Shown: piece by piece, positions 55,362-64,000 of the stretch
Layout of the letters: the number at the start of each line of letters is the position of its first letter
How positions within the stretch are numbered: position 1 is the stretch's first letter
Assembly: GCA_018223375.1 (NCBI GenBank)
Contig: JAGTTS010000003.1
Coordinates: 186,001-250,000 of the forward strand
Source: Clostridiaceae bacterium Marseille-Q3526
Lineage (GTDB): Bacteria > Bacillota > Clostridia > Lachnospirales > Lachnospiraceae
Direction of reading: 5' to 3'
Length of the DNA stretch: 64,000 nt
Program-made: the position numbers and the translations under genes
The notes under the pieces: model-generated
Database searches by the model: none
The model's input: only the letters and a program-made list of their open reading frames with translations
What the model was told of the DNA's origin: nothing

Positions 55362-56708
55362 TTAGGCCTCGCTTTCTTTCACTGTTTTCTCTGCATCCGG
55401 CAGCTTTTTCACCAGAACGGATTCAATTCTGCGGTTTGCAATTTTTTCCACGTGGAGGGAAAGACCATGCAGCTCTGCATCGACAGTGGTTCCGTCTTTG
55501 GGAAACGTCCGAAGACAGCTTAAAACCATGCCTCCAATGGTATCGTACTCCTCTTTATCGGGAAGCGTAACGCCCATCTGCTCCGCGGCCTCTTCCACAG
55601 GCGTGTCGCCAGGAAATCTCCAGAGATTTTCATCTACTTTTTCAATTTCCGGTTCCATCACCGGGTCAAATTCATCGTAAATATTTCCCACAATCTCCTC
55701 CAGAAGATCCTCTAAAGTAATCAGTCCGGACAGATTTCCATACTCGTCGACCACAATGGCCATGTGAACCTTCTTCGTCTGCATATCCCGGAAGAGATCG
55801 TCTGCATGGATGGATTCCGGCACAAAGTAAGCGTCGTGAAGCAGCTGGTCAAGAGACCTGGGGTGAGGCGCAGTGAGATTCAGAAGATATTCTCTTGTAT
55901 AGAGAATGCCCTTGATATCCTCCCGATCCTTTGTGTAGACGGGGAGACGGGACAGGCCGGATTCCCGGATAATACTGATAATCTCCTGATCAGTGGAATG
56001 TTCGTCCAGACTGACGATATCGGCTTCTCTCGTCATGGAGGACAGGATAGAGGTATCCCTGAAATCGAAAACGTTTTGAATCCACTCCGTCTCGTCCTCG
56101 TCGATAGCGCCTTTTTCCTTTCCCAGCTCAATCATCATGCGAAGCTCTTCTTCTGTAAGATTTTCCTCCTCCGCTTCTGTCTTCATTCCCAGCAGACGCA
56201 GCACCAGGTTCGTGGAAAAAGCCAGAAAGGCGATTACAGGTTTTGCCAGAAAGGCGATGGCAGCTACGATCCGGCAGGAAAATCTGGCGATCTCATAGGG
56301 TTTCTGCATGGCTGCCCGTTTAGGAACCAGCTCCCCGAAAATCAGGGTAAAGTAGGAGAGGATCAGGGTAATGAAAATGACGGACACAGTATTCAGGGCC
56401 GCCGGAGAGAGAACCTGAATCCCCAGAATGTCATAAATCCAGTGCGTCAGGGGATCCGAAAAATTCTCGGCTGCAAAGGCGCTGCCCAGAAAACCGGCCA
56501 GGGTAATTCCAATCTGTATGGTAGAGAGAAAGCCGGATGGCTCTTCTGCCATGGCTAAAAGACGTCCAGCCGTCCGGTCGCCTGATTCCTGAAGCTTTTT
56601 CAGTTTGGCGTGATTGAGAGAAATGACTGCGATTTCAGCTGCTGCAAAAAATGCGTTGAGAAAGATGAGACCTGCCTGTATCAGCAATAGTCCAGGTAAA
56701 TTGTCCAC
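55362..56708 (-). CDS. CNNM/HlyC-CorC family membrane protein
   Basis: A 448-residue protein. A DUF21/CNNM transmembrane domain (about 1-190, three to four segments, with AAAEIAVISLNHAKLKKL and GELVPKR) is followed by two CBS domains (about 210-340, MTREADIVSL and HMAIVVDEYGNLSGLITLEDLLEEIVG). A C-terminal CorC/HlyC domain covers about 355-440. Members act in Mg2+ or other cation efflux; the hemolysin name is historical. GTG start behind AAGGAG. Confidence 0.92.
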   Translation of the reverse strand: MDNLPGLLLIQAGLIFLNAFFAAAEIAVISLNHAKLKKLQESGDRTAGRLLAMAEEPSGFLSTIQIGITLAGFLGSAFAAENFSDPLTHWIYDILGIQVLSPAALNTVSVIFITLILSYFTLIFGELVPKRAAMQKPYEIARFSCRIVAAIAFLAKPVIAFLAFSTNLVLRLLGMKTEAEEENLTEEELRMMIELGKEKGAIDEDETEWIQNVFDFRDTSILSSMTREADIVSLDEHSTDQEIISIIRESGLSRLPVYTKDREDIKGILYTREYLLNLTAPHPRSLDQLLHDAYFVPESIHADDLFRDMQTKKVHMAIVVDEYGNLSGLITLEDLLEEIVGNIYDEFDPVMEPEIEKVDENLWRFPGDTPVEEAAEQMGVTLPDKEEYDTIGGMVLSCLRTFPKDGTTVDAELHGLSLHVEKIANRRIESVLVKKLPDAEKTVKESEA

Positions 56709-57151
56709 AAATAATACTCCTTTTTCGTTTAATAACTGGTTTTTTTGAAGAATAAAACAGAACTTTAAAGCGCCGGCTCCGGCCGGACGACACAGGTATT
56801 CTACTAAAAAGCTTTAATAATTGCAATCAGAAAGCCCTAAGCTTAACAAAGCCTTAGCAGATAAGGAGCCGGACAGGCAGGGAGGCTGATAAAAAGAAGC
56901 AGGGAAAGAAAAAGCATAAAATTTCAGAAAAAAGTAAAAAAACAGCGTCAAAACACGTTAAAATCTTATCATTATATTGACGAAATGCCATTTCAATAGT
57001 ATTCTTATTCTATTATATAAATGCAGGTTGTTATACCGAACTTGCATTTTTTTGTTTTACAGAATATCTCTGCAAAACAAAAGACTCCGTGGAAAGACAA
57101 AGATTCCGCAGGTTCCGCGGGGCGAAGCAATTACTTAAGGGAGGAAAAGTG
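56709..57151. other. Intergenic region with the hppA leader
   Basis: It contains the promoter area of the minus-strand CNNM gene and, from about 56940, an AT-rich region leading to hppA with TTGACG at 56979. A terminator hairpin lies about 100 nt before the start codon. No gene is seen. Confidence 0.6.
57020..57053 (+). terminator. Leader terminator upstream of hppA
   Basis: AATGCAGGTT pairs with AACTTGCATT (10 bp, one G-U; loop of nine), followed by TTTTTTTG. Its place inside the presumed leader suggests attenuation. Confidence 0.6.
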
Positions 57152-59134
57152 ATGAATGAATTGGTATGGCTGGCGCCGATAGCGGCAGTAGCGGCGCTTG
57201 TTTTCGCGCTGATTCTGGCGTCAGGCGTGAAAAAGCAGTCGCCGGGAAACGACAGGATGAAGGAGATCTCCGGCGCGATCAAGGAAGGCGCTCAGGCCTT
57301 CTTAAAGGCTGAGTACAAAATCCTTGTACTGTTTGTCCTGGTTCTGTTTGTTGTCATCGGACTGGGAATTGGAAACTGGATTACAGCGGTATGTTTCTTA
57401 GTGGGAGCTGCATTTTCCACTATGGCCGGATACTTCGGCATGCAGGTAGCCACAGACGCTAACGTGCGTACGGCGAACGGCGCAAAAGAGGGCGGCATGG
57501 GCAAGGCTCTGGGAATCGCCTACAAAGGCGGCGCTGTTATGGGAATGTGCGTAGTAGGCCTTGGCCTTCTCGGTATCAGCGTGATTTACCTCTTTACAAA
57601 GGATGTAAATGTGCTGACAGGCTACAGCCTGGGAGCATCCTCTATCGCACTGTTTGCCCGTGTAGGAGGCGGAATCTACACAAAGGCTGCAGACGTAGGA
57701 GCTGATCTGGTAGGTAAGGTAGAAGTTGGTATCCCAGAGGATGATCCGAGAAACCCGGCTGTTATCGCTGATAACGTAGGCGATAACGTAGGCGACGTAG
57801 CCGGTATGGGAGCTGACCTGTTTGAGTCCTATGTAGGTTCTCTGGTATCTGCCGTTACTCTGGGAGTTGTGGCATATCAGGTAGAGGGAGCCTTCTTCCC
57901 TCTGATTCTGGCAGGAATCGGAATCATCGCTTCCATGATTGGAACCTTCTTCGTAAAGGGAAAAGAGGGCACAGATCCTCAGAAATCCTTAAACCTTGGA
58001 AGCTATGTAGCTTACGCCATCGTAATTGGCGCATCCTTAGTTCTGAGCAATCTGTTCTTTGGACGGATGCACGAGGCGGCTGCGATTATTTCTGGACTTG
58101 CAGTAGGCTTTATCATTGGACAGGCTACAGAGATCTATACTTCTGACAAGTACAACTCTGTTAAAAAGATTGCAGAGCAGTCTGAGACAGGCTCTGCTAC
58201 CAACATTATTTCCGGACTTGCAGTGGGTATGAAGTCTACCGTTGTTCCGATTCTCTTCATTGCCATCGGAATCATTATCGCTTACTCTACAGCAGGCCTT
58301 TACGGAATCGCTCTGGCGGCAGTCGGTATGCTGGCTACCACAGGAAGCACCATCGCCGTAGACGCTTACGGCCCCATCGCGGACAACGCAGGTGGTATCG
58401 CAGAGATGTCCGGTCTGGATGAGAGCGTAAGAAACATTACTGATAAGTTAGACAGCGTAGGAAACACAACGGCAGCTATCGGAAAGGGCTTTGCCATCGG
58501 CTCTGCAGCCCTGACAGCCCTGGCTCTCTTCGTATCTTACGCACAGGCAGTTAATCTTACAACCATTGATATTTTAAATCCGAAGGTTATCATCGGACTC
58601 TTCATCGGAGGCATGCTTCCGTTCCTGTTCTCTGCCATCACCATGGAATCTGTTTCCAAGGCAGCTTACAAGATGATTGAGGAGGTAAGACGCCAGTTCC
58701 GCCAGGATCCTGGTATCTTAAAGGGCGAGAGCCGTCCTGATTACACCTCCTGCGTAGGTATTTCCACTACTGCAGCTCTTCACGAGATGTTAGTGCCAGG
58801 CGTGATCTCTGTAGTTGTTCCGATTGCCATGGGTCTTCTGTTAGGCACAGATGCTTTAGGCGGTCTGCTGGCAGGTTCCCTGGTAACAGGCGTTCTGATG
58901 GCTATCTTTATGGCGAACGCAGGCGGCGCATGGGACAACGCAAAGAAGTACATTGAGAGCGGAACTCACGGCGGAAAGGGAAGCGATTCCCACAAGGCAG
59001 CCGTAGTCGGCGATACAGTCGGCGATCCGTTTAAGGATACTTCCGGCCCGTCCATCAACATCTTAATCAAGCTGATGACAATCGTATCACTTGTATTTGC
59101 ACCTCTGTTCCTTTCTATTGGAACGATTTTCTAG
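57152..59134 (+). CDS. hppA: Membrane-bound K+-dependent pyrophosphatase
   Basis: A 660-residue integral membrane enzyme (about 16 segments) that couples PPi hydrolysis to H+ or Na+ export. It has the catalytic DVGADLVGKVE and DDPRNPAVIADNVGDNVGD loops, GSTIAVDAYGPIADNAGGIAEM, and a C-terminal HKAAVVGDTVGDPFKDTSGPS. The GNTTAAIGKGF segment has Ala and Gly where K+-independent enzymes have Lys and Thr, so K+ dependence is expected. Which ion is pumped cannot be told here. ATG 57152 follows GGGAGGAAAAG. Confidence 0.95.
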   Translation: MNELVWLAPIAAVAALVFALILASGVKKQSPGNDRMKEISGAIKEGAQAFLKAEYKILVLFVLVLFVVIGLGIGNWITAVCFLVGAAFSTMAGYFGMQVATDANVRTANGAKEGGMGKALGIAYKGGAVMGMCVVGLGLLGISVIYLFTKDVNVLTGYSLGASSIALFARVGGGIYTKAADVGADLVGKVEVGIPEDDPRNPAVIADNVGDNVGDVAGMGADLFESYVGSLVSAVTLGVVAYQVEGAFFPLILAGIGIIASMIGTFFVKGKEGTDPQKSLNLGSYVAYAIVIGASLVLSNLFFGRMHEAAAIISGLAVGFIIGQATEIYTSDKYNSVKKIAEQSETGSATNIISGLAVGMKSTVVPILFIAIGIIIAYSTAGLYGIALAAVGMLATTGSTIAVDAYGPIADNAGGIAEMSGLDESVRNITDKLDSVGNTTAAIGKGFAIGSAALTALALFVSYAQAVNLTTIDILNPKVIIGLFIGGMLPFLFSAITMESVSKAAYKMIEEVRRQFRQDPGILKGESRPDYTSCVGISTTAALHEMLVPGVISVVVPIAMGLLLGTDALGGLLAGSLVTGVLMAIFMANAGGAWDNAKKYIESGTHGGKGSDSHKAAVVGDTVGDPFKDTSGPSINILIKLMTIVSLVFAPLFLSIGTIF

Positions 59135-59143
59135 GAGGTTAAG

Positions 59144-59184
59144 AAAATCCCCGATCACACTGTCTGTGACCGGGGATTTTTTTT
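59144..59184 (+). terminator. Terminator of hppA
   Basis: AAAATCCCCGGTCA-like arms pair around a short loop with a run of eight Ts. The inverse arm also ends with AAAA, so it serves the convergent regulator gene too. Confidence 0.85.
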
Positions 59185-59195
59185 GACCGCATTTG

Positions 59196-59918
59196 TTACC
59201 GCTTGACAAACTCCTCAAAGGAGAGGTAGTTGGGCGCATATTTGATCTTTGTATACTCAAAAATACTTCCGTCGTCGATGTATCCGTTAATGTAAAGCGC
59301 TCCCACGCAGTTGGCTCCGTCTAAGTGGAGATAGTCGATGTCCTCGCTGGCCGCTGCCTCGATGCGCAGACGTCTCCTGGAACCCAGGATTTTTAATCCC
59401 AGCGTCTGCTCGATGTATTCGTAAACAGAATTCTGGGCAATCTCAGCAGTCAGTCCAGGAACTGCGTCACAGAGAAAATAGTTGCAGTCTAAAAAGACAG
59501 GTTCTCCGTCCACGAGCCTGAGCCGGTGGATGCGATAGGCTTCTTTTCCGATGGAAAAACCGCTTTTTCTGCTCAGCTCTTCTGTGACAGGAACCGTTTC
59601 AAAGAGGAGGACTCTGGTAGACAGAGCGGCTCCTCTGTTTTTTTGTATTTCCCTCATTCCCATAATATTGTTGAAGGAAAAGGTGTATTTGTCCTCATCA
59701 GGAATCTGCTCCAGAACCACCACGCCCTTTCCGTTGATACTCTGGACAAGCCCCTCCTGGTTCAGCTGCTGGATCGCCCGCCGCACAGTGTTGCGGCTGC
59801 ACTGGAACTCTTCGATCAGATGGGCCTCGCTGGGAAGCATTTTCGTCCGATCGTATCCGTGATTTAAAATAGTTTTCTTTAATGCTCCGTAAATGGCGGA
59901 ATACTTTTCTTTTGCCAT
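59196..59918 (-). CDS. treR: GntR-family (TreR-like) transcriptional repressor
   Basis: A 240-residue regulator with an N-terminal winged helix (KMLPSEAHLIEEFQCSRNTVRRAIQQLNQEGLV) and a C-terminal UTRA ligand domain (YRIHRLRLVDGEPVFLDCNY, FEYTKIKYAPNY). TreR-type proteins sense trehalose-6-phosphate. ATG 59918 follows GAGGTG; GTG 59927 is within that site. It is divergent from a PTS operon, with two matching palindromes in the gap. Confidence 0.85.
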   Translation of the reverse strand: MAKEKYSAIYGALKKTILNHGYDRTKMLPSEAHLIEEFQCSRNTVRRAIQQLNQEGLVQSINGKGVVVLEQIPDEDKYTFSFNNIMGMREIQKNRGAALSTRVLLFETVPVTEELSRKSGFSIGKEAYRIHRLRLVDGEPVFLDCNYFLCDAVPGLTAEIAQNSVYEYIEQTLGLKILGSRRRLRIEAAASEDIDYLHLDGANCVGALYINGYIDDGSIFEYTKIKYAPNYLSFEEFVKR

Positions 59919-60030
59919 ACGTTTCACCTCTCAGATTCAATACCTAAATTTTATATAAAAACAGCAGGAAAGGCAAGGGAGGAGAGGAAAAAAATTTCTG
60001 CAGGAGGCAGTTTCCTGTGCATCAGCTCAA

Positions 60031-60088
60031 ACCTATTTAAACAGATATTCAAAAACTTGCTGACAACCTGTTTAAACATGTGTATAGT
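60031..60088 (+). promoter_or_regulatory. PTS operon promoter with two repressor operators
   Basis: CTGACA (60060-60065), 17 bp and TATAGT (60083-60088) make the promoter. Two near-identical sites, ACCTATTTAAACAGAT (60031-60046) and ACCTGTTTAAACATGT (60066-60081), carry the palindrome TTTAAA and lie 35 bp apart. The second fills the spacer, as expected for repression by the adjacent GntR protein. Confidence 0.7.
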
Positions 60089-60142
60089 AAAGCCATCTGA
60101 GAGGATGAAAGAACAGCAGATCCCTGAACCAGGAGGTAACAT

Positions 60143-61591
60143 ATGAAGAGGTATTTAAACAAGCTGATGCATGAATTATCCCTGCTGGGCAAGGCTATGC
60201 TGGTACCAATCACCGTCATGCCGGTAGCTGGAATCATCGGCCTTATTTTCAGCGCTGATTTCCTGAATATTCCTGTGATTGCAGGACTTTCGTCCATTGT
60301 ATTTGGAAACGTGGATTTTCTCTTTGTACTGGGGGCGGCAGGCGCTTACTCCAAGGCAAAGGACAAGACGACAGTGATGGTGGGAGCCGTCGTGGCATTT
60401 TTAGTATTTAAGCAGACGCTGGGAACTTTGAATCCTGACGTTAACGCAGGTGTGTTCGGCGGAATTCTGGTGGGAATTGCCGTAGCTTATACGTATAACC
60501 ATACCCATAAGCTGAAAGCTCCGGCTGTGTTAAGCTTTTTTGCCAATGAAAAATGCGTCGTTTCTCTGTCTCCGATTATCGGTCTGATATTTGCATGGCT
60601 GTTTTCCGTCATCTGGATTTATCCCCAGAACGCCATGGACGCGTTCGGCGTATGGTTAGGCGGTATGGGAGCTGTCGGCGTATTCGTGTTCATTTTCCTG
60701 AACCGGGCGCTGATTCCTCTGGGACTTCATCAGGTATTAAACGCCTACATTCTGTTTGAGATGGGCTCCTACACCAATGCGGCAGGCGAGGTGGTTCACG
60801 GAGAGATTCCGCGCTTTATGGCAGGGGACCCGACTGCCGGATGGTTCTGGACTGGATTTTATGTGATTATGATGTTCGGCATTCCGGCCATTGCCCTGGC
60901 AATTTATAAGATGGCCAGAGAGGACAGGAAAAAGGAGGTAAAGGGAGTGATGACGGCAGGCGCTGTCACAGCCTTCGCCTCTACGGTTACAGAGCCCATA
61001 GAGTTTTCCTTCCTGTTTGCGTCTCCGAAGCTGTATCTGCTCCATTCCTTCTATTCTGGACTGGGCGGAGCGGTTCTGGCGCTTTTAGGTTCCAGACTGG
61101 GAACCTTTAACAGAGCTGGAATTCTGGATTATGTGCTCTGCTTCCGCTATGGAGACAGGGCGTGGATGGTGATTCCGATGGGAATCGTATTCTTCTTCCT
61201 GTACTACATTACCTTTAAGAAGATTATCATTAAGGACCAGGTGGAGACTCCGGGACGGGAAAGAGAGCTGGAGCTTTCTGAGACAGCCGGAGAAGAGGAG
61301 AAGCAGTTAAAACTGTTCCACAGCAATTACGCTTACATGGCTAAGAAGCTTCTTCAGAACTGCGGCGGCCCGGAGAACATCGTCAGCGTGGCCAACTGTC
61401 TCACGCGCCTCAGACTTGAGGTAAAGGACGCAGGTCTTTTAAACGACGAGAATATTAAAAAGACGGGAGCCAAGGGTGTGATCCGCTTAAACAATAACTC
61501 TGTGCAGATTGTCATTGGAACAGAGGTTAAGAATGTAAGAGAAGAATTTGAAATGCAGTTAGAGGAACTGAGAAAGCAGGCGGAGGACTAA
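60143..61591 (+). CDS. treP: PTS EIICB permease, trehalose/alpha-glucoside type
   Basis: A 482-residue sugar permease. The IIC domain (1-370) has about ten membrane segments and the glucose-superfamily motifs NRALIPLGLHQVLN and TEPIEFSFLF. The IIB domain (about 395-475) has phospho-Cys419 in VANCLTRLRLEVKD. No IIA domain is attached, so it needs an external IIA (Glc type). Trehalose is inferred from the TreR-like regulator and the hydrolase gene after it; other alpha-glucosides are possible. Confidence 0.88.
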   Translation: MKRYLNKLMHELSLLGKAMLVPITVMPVAGIIGLIFSADFLNIPVIAGLSSIVFGNVDFLFVLGAAGAYSKAKDKTTVMVGAVVAFLVFKQTLGTLNPDVNAGVFGGILVGIAVAYTYNHTHKLKAPAVLSFFANEKCVVSLSPIIGLIFAWLFSVIWIYPQNAMDAFGVWLGGMGAVGVFVFIFLNRALIPLGLHQVLNAYILFEMGSYTNAAGEVVHGEIPRFMAGDPTAGWFWTGFYVIMMFGIPAIALAIYKMAREDRKKEVKGVMTAGAVTAFASTVTEPIEFSFLFASPKLYLLHSFYSGLGGAVLALLGSRLGTFNRAGILDYVLCFRYGDRAWMVIPMGIVFFFLYYITFKKIIIKDQVETPGRERELELSETAGEEEKQLKLFHSNYAYMAKKLLQNCGGPENIVSVANCLTRLRLEVKDAGLLNDENIKKTGAKGVIRLNNNSVQIVIGTEVKNVREEFEMQLEELRKQAED

Positions 61592-62340
61592 TGAAAAAAC
61601 TGTTAATACGGGCGGACGATATTGGATACAGCGAGGCAGTTACTGCCGGAATCCTGTCTGCTCTGGAGTCAGGCCTTGTAAAGAGCGCAGGGCTGATGGT
61701 CAACATGCCGTTTACTGAGAAGAGCGTGGAGCTGATAAAGGACAGGACAGATATCTGCTTTGGCCTTCATGTGAATCTTGTCATCGGACCGGCCTGCTGC
61801 CAGGACCGGGAGGCTGTGAAAGACCTGGTTGACAGCCAGGGCCGCTTTATAGCCAGCCGGATCAGAAGAGAAGAGTTTGCCAGGGGCCTGGATTCTATGT
61901 CCTACGCTCAGGTGTGCCGGGAAATCGAGGCGCAGGCAGAGCGGTACGAGGCGCTGATGGGAAGGCGGCCGGAGTATATGGACCTTCATGGGGTGGAGAA
62001 CGATACGCTTATTCAGGCGGTGCGGGATATGGCGGAGCGCTGCGGCGTTCCCGCCACTCCCTACAGCGGCCAGACGGTTCTGTTGGAAGAAATGCTGCAT
62101 CACGACTTTTACGAGAGCGGGGAAGCGTTCGAAGCGTTTTTCTCAAAACCCTGCTGCCGCATTCAGGAGGGAGTCAATAACCTGCTGATTATGCATCCGG
62201 GCTTTGTGGATTACGATCTGATCCAGTCCTCCTCCCTGACTATGGATCGGGTGTATGAGCACGCTCTGCTGTGCGATCCGAAGGTGAAGGAGTGTCTGAA
62301 GCGGCAGCAGGTGGAGCTTTTAAGCTTCCGGGATCTGTAA
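61591..62340 (+). CDS. ChbG/YdjC-like carbohydrate deacetylase
   Basis: A 249-residue protein with the YdjC motifs: LLIRADDIGYSEAVTAGIL (two Asp), CFGLHVNLV (His) and MDLHGV (His) forming the metal site. Family members remove acetyl groups from chito-oligosaccharide derivatives. The start overlaps the permease stop (TAATG), so it is coupled. Its presence in a trehalose-type operon is unexpected and may mean that the transported sugar is an acetylated or modified disaccharide. Confidence 0.85.
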   Translation: MKKLLIRADDIGYSEAVTAGILSALESGLVKSAGLMVNMPFTEKSVELIKDRTDICFGLHVNLVIGPACCQDREAVKDLVDSQGRFIASRIRREEFARGLDSMSYAQVCREIEAQAERYEALMGRRPEYMDLHGVENDTLIQAVRDMAERCGVPATPYSGQTVLLEEMLHHDFYESGEAFEAFFSKPCCRIQEGVNNLLIMHPGFVDYDLIQSSSLTMDRVYEHALLCDPKVKECLKRQQVELLSFRDL

Positions 62341-62401
62341 AGGCGGGGAGAGTAAGGAAAAGCGGACAGAGGAATGTCAAAACAGGAAAGGAAGGCGGAA
62401 G

Positions 62402-64000
62402 ATGGAGGGAGTATCCAAGACAGGACAGGAGAAGAACTGGTGGAAAAAGGCCACGGTATATCAGATTTACCCCAGAAGCTTTAAGGATTCCAATGGGGAT
62501 GGAATCGGAGATATCAGGGGCATCATTGAAAAACTTGACTACATTAAGTGTTTGGGGGCAGATTTGATCTGGCTTACGCCGATGTACGTTTCACCGCAGA
62601 GGGATAACGGCTATGACATTGCCGATTACTATCAGATTGATCCGGTTTATGGAACTATGGAGGAATTTGAGCTGCTGTTAAAAGAGGCCCATAGGAGAGG
62701 AATCCGCATTATCATGGATATGGTATTAAATCACATCTCCACAGAGCACGAGTGGTTTAAAAAGGCGGTATCGGAGCCGGACAGCCCTTACAGGGATTAC
62801 TACTTCTTCCGCGATCCGAAGCCTGACGGCTCTGTGCCCAATAACTGGATCTCACGTTTTTCAGGTCCGGCTTGAAAAAAGGAGGAGAAGAGCGGCCAAT
62901 ACTACCTCCACCTGTTTGAGGAGACACAGGCAGATTTAAACTGGGAAAATGAGGCGGTCCGGGCAGAATGCATTAAAATATTAAAATTCTGGGCAGAAAA
63001 GGGCGTGGACGGCTTCCGTCTGGATGTGGTCAATCTGCTGTCCAAGACTCCGGGGCTTCCGGACGATCCGATTACCGGTCCTAAGGGAGACGGCAGAACC
63101 CACTATGCGGACGGGCCGAGGATCCACGAATCTCTCCATTTAATGAATCAGGAGGTATTTAAGCCTTATGGCCTGGTGACAGTAGGAGAGATGTCCTCCA
63201 CCACTCCGGAGGAGTGCGTTCTCTACACCAGAGAGGACAGGGAGGAGCTGTCCATGGTATTCAGCTTCCACCATATGAAGACAGATTATAAGGAAGCAAG
63301 TGGACCAATCAGATGTTTTCCCTGGAGAAGCTGAAAGAGACACAGTCCTATTTCCAGAATAAGATGGAGGCGGGAGGCGGATGGAACGCGCTGTTTTATT
63401 CCAACCACGATCAGCCCAGAGCCTTATCTAGGTTTGGAAACGATACCTTTTACCGGGAGGAGAGTGCCAAGCTGTTAGCAATTACCCTGTTTGGCCTGCA
63501 GGGCACCACTTACATCTACCAGGGAGAAGAGCTGGGGATGAGAGAAGACGGCGTCGGCCATGAGGAGGCTCTTCTGATCTTAAGGCAGAAGTCCAGGGAT
63601 AACGCCAGAACTCCCATGCAGTGGGACAACACGAAGCATCACGGCTTCAGCCAGGGAGAGCCGTGGCTTGCTTCAAATCCAGACCGCATCAGCGCAGAAA
63701 ATGAGCTTAAAAATAAGTCTTCCGTGTTCTACACGTATCAGAGACTCATCCAGTACAGAAAGCAGTATGATATTTTTACGGAGGGAAGCTACCGTCTTCT
63801 GGAGCCGTCTCATCCGCAGCTGTTTCTGTATGAGAGAATCCTTGGGAAAGAGCGTCTTCTGGTGGCTAGCAATTTCAGCGGCCAGTGGTGTCGTCTTGCG
63901 CTGCCGGAGGGATATGAGGCGGGAACGATTCTGGAGTCCAATTACGGCAGAAGCAGCCTGGAGCAGACGATGGAGTTAAAGCCCTACGAGAGCCTGATGA
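62402..64000 (+). pseudogene. treC: GH13 trehalose-6-phosphate hydrolase-like gene, broken twice and 3' truncated by the window
   Basis: The frame from 62402 gives the start of a GH13 hydrolase: WWKKATVYQIYPRSFKDSN, PQRDNGYDIADY, MDMVLNH. A TGA at 62873-62875 stands where family members have Trp (FSGPAW), then the same frame goes on (EKSGQYYLHLFEETQADLNWEN, GVDGFRLDVVNLLS, TVGEMSSTT). Near 63294-63297 one base is missing: after HHMKTDYKE the match moves to another frame with KWTNQMF and continues (SNHDQPRALSRFG, YIYQGEELGM, NARTPMQWD) to 64000. The order of motifs fits TreC/TreA. Either the gene is dead or there are sequence errors. Confidence 0.85.

Noticed and set aside
62873..62875. TGA recoded as an amino acid
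   Set aside because: No recoding signal is evident, the expected residue is Trp rather than selenocysteine, TGA ends other genes in this window, and a second lesion follows in the same gene.
63668..63979. 103-codon frame near the window end
   Set aside because: It is out of frame with the GH13 sequence, which continues in another frame to base 64000.

Overview
The window looks like chromosome of a low-to-moderate GC Firmicute, most likely a Lachnospiraceae (Clostridium cluster XIVa type). The evidence is strong AGGAGG ribosome sites, consensus sigma-A promoters, GTG and TTG starts, a type III glutamine synthetase, DapL-type lysine synthesis, an ANTAR regulator, the hprK-murB-rapZ-whiA-crh order and a K+-dependent membrane pyrophosphatase. 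No rRNA, tRNA or CRISPR array was seen. Species cannot be named from sequence alone.

Layout. 1-16.1 kb is a nitrogen and glutamine island. It holds an amino-acid permease (5' truncated), a minus-strand glnA-ANTAR pair, and a divergent plus-strand operon glnN-asnB-pyrG-purF-carA-carB-dapL, in which most products make or consume glutamine amide nitrogen. Both glutamine synthetase genes have consensus promoters followed by terminator hairpins that share a GCAAnGGCGT motif, which suggests RNA-level antitermination by the ANTAR protein. 16.2-21.1 kb is an insertion: an AbiE-type toxin-antitoxin pair, an excisionase-like HTH protein and two tandem tyrosine recombinases, the first with an apparent frameshift in an A8 tract. 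21.1-33.7 kb holds uvrB (behind a probable LexA box), feoA-feoB, a split ThrE-type exporter, a DUF5688 gene, a strongly promoted non-coding RNA candidate at about 27.93-28.34 kb, a radical SAM activase-like gene, ftsH and a DUF1846 gene.

33.9-35.5 kb is an IS110-family element whose roughly 230-nt region upstream of the transposase should hold its bridge RNA. 35.5-49.2 kb is housekeeping: a DUF1653 protein with a 54-bp tandem repeat, uvrC, hprK, murB, rapZ, whiA, a Crh-like HPr with Glu at position 15, dnaE, pfkA, dus and greA. 49.2-59.2 kb holds lysS with an appended tRNA-binding domain, a degenerate ADP-ribosylglycohydrolase fused to a HIRAN domain, a short DUF4317 protein, a secreted GH25 lysozyme with about ten cell-wall-binding repeats, a CNNM/HlyC protein and hppA with a leader terminator. 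59.2-64 kb is a trehalose-type PTS operon: a GntR repressor with two matching operators, an EIICB permease, a ChbG-like deacetylase and a GH13 hydrolase gene broken by one in-frame stop and one frameshift, running off the end.

The most interesting items are the non-coding RNA candidate, the catalytically stripped ARH-HIRAN fusion, the IS110 bridge-RNA region, and the shared leader motif of the two glutamine synthetase genes.
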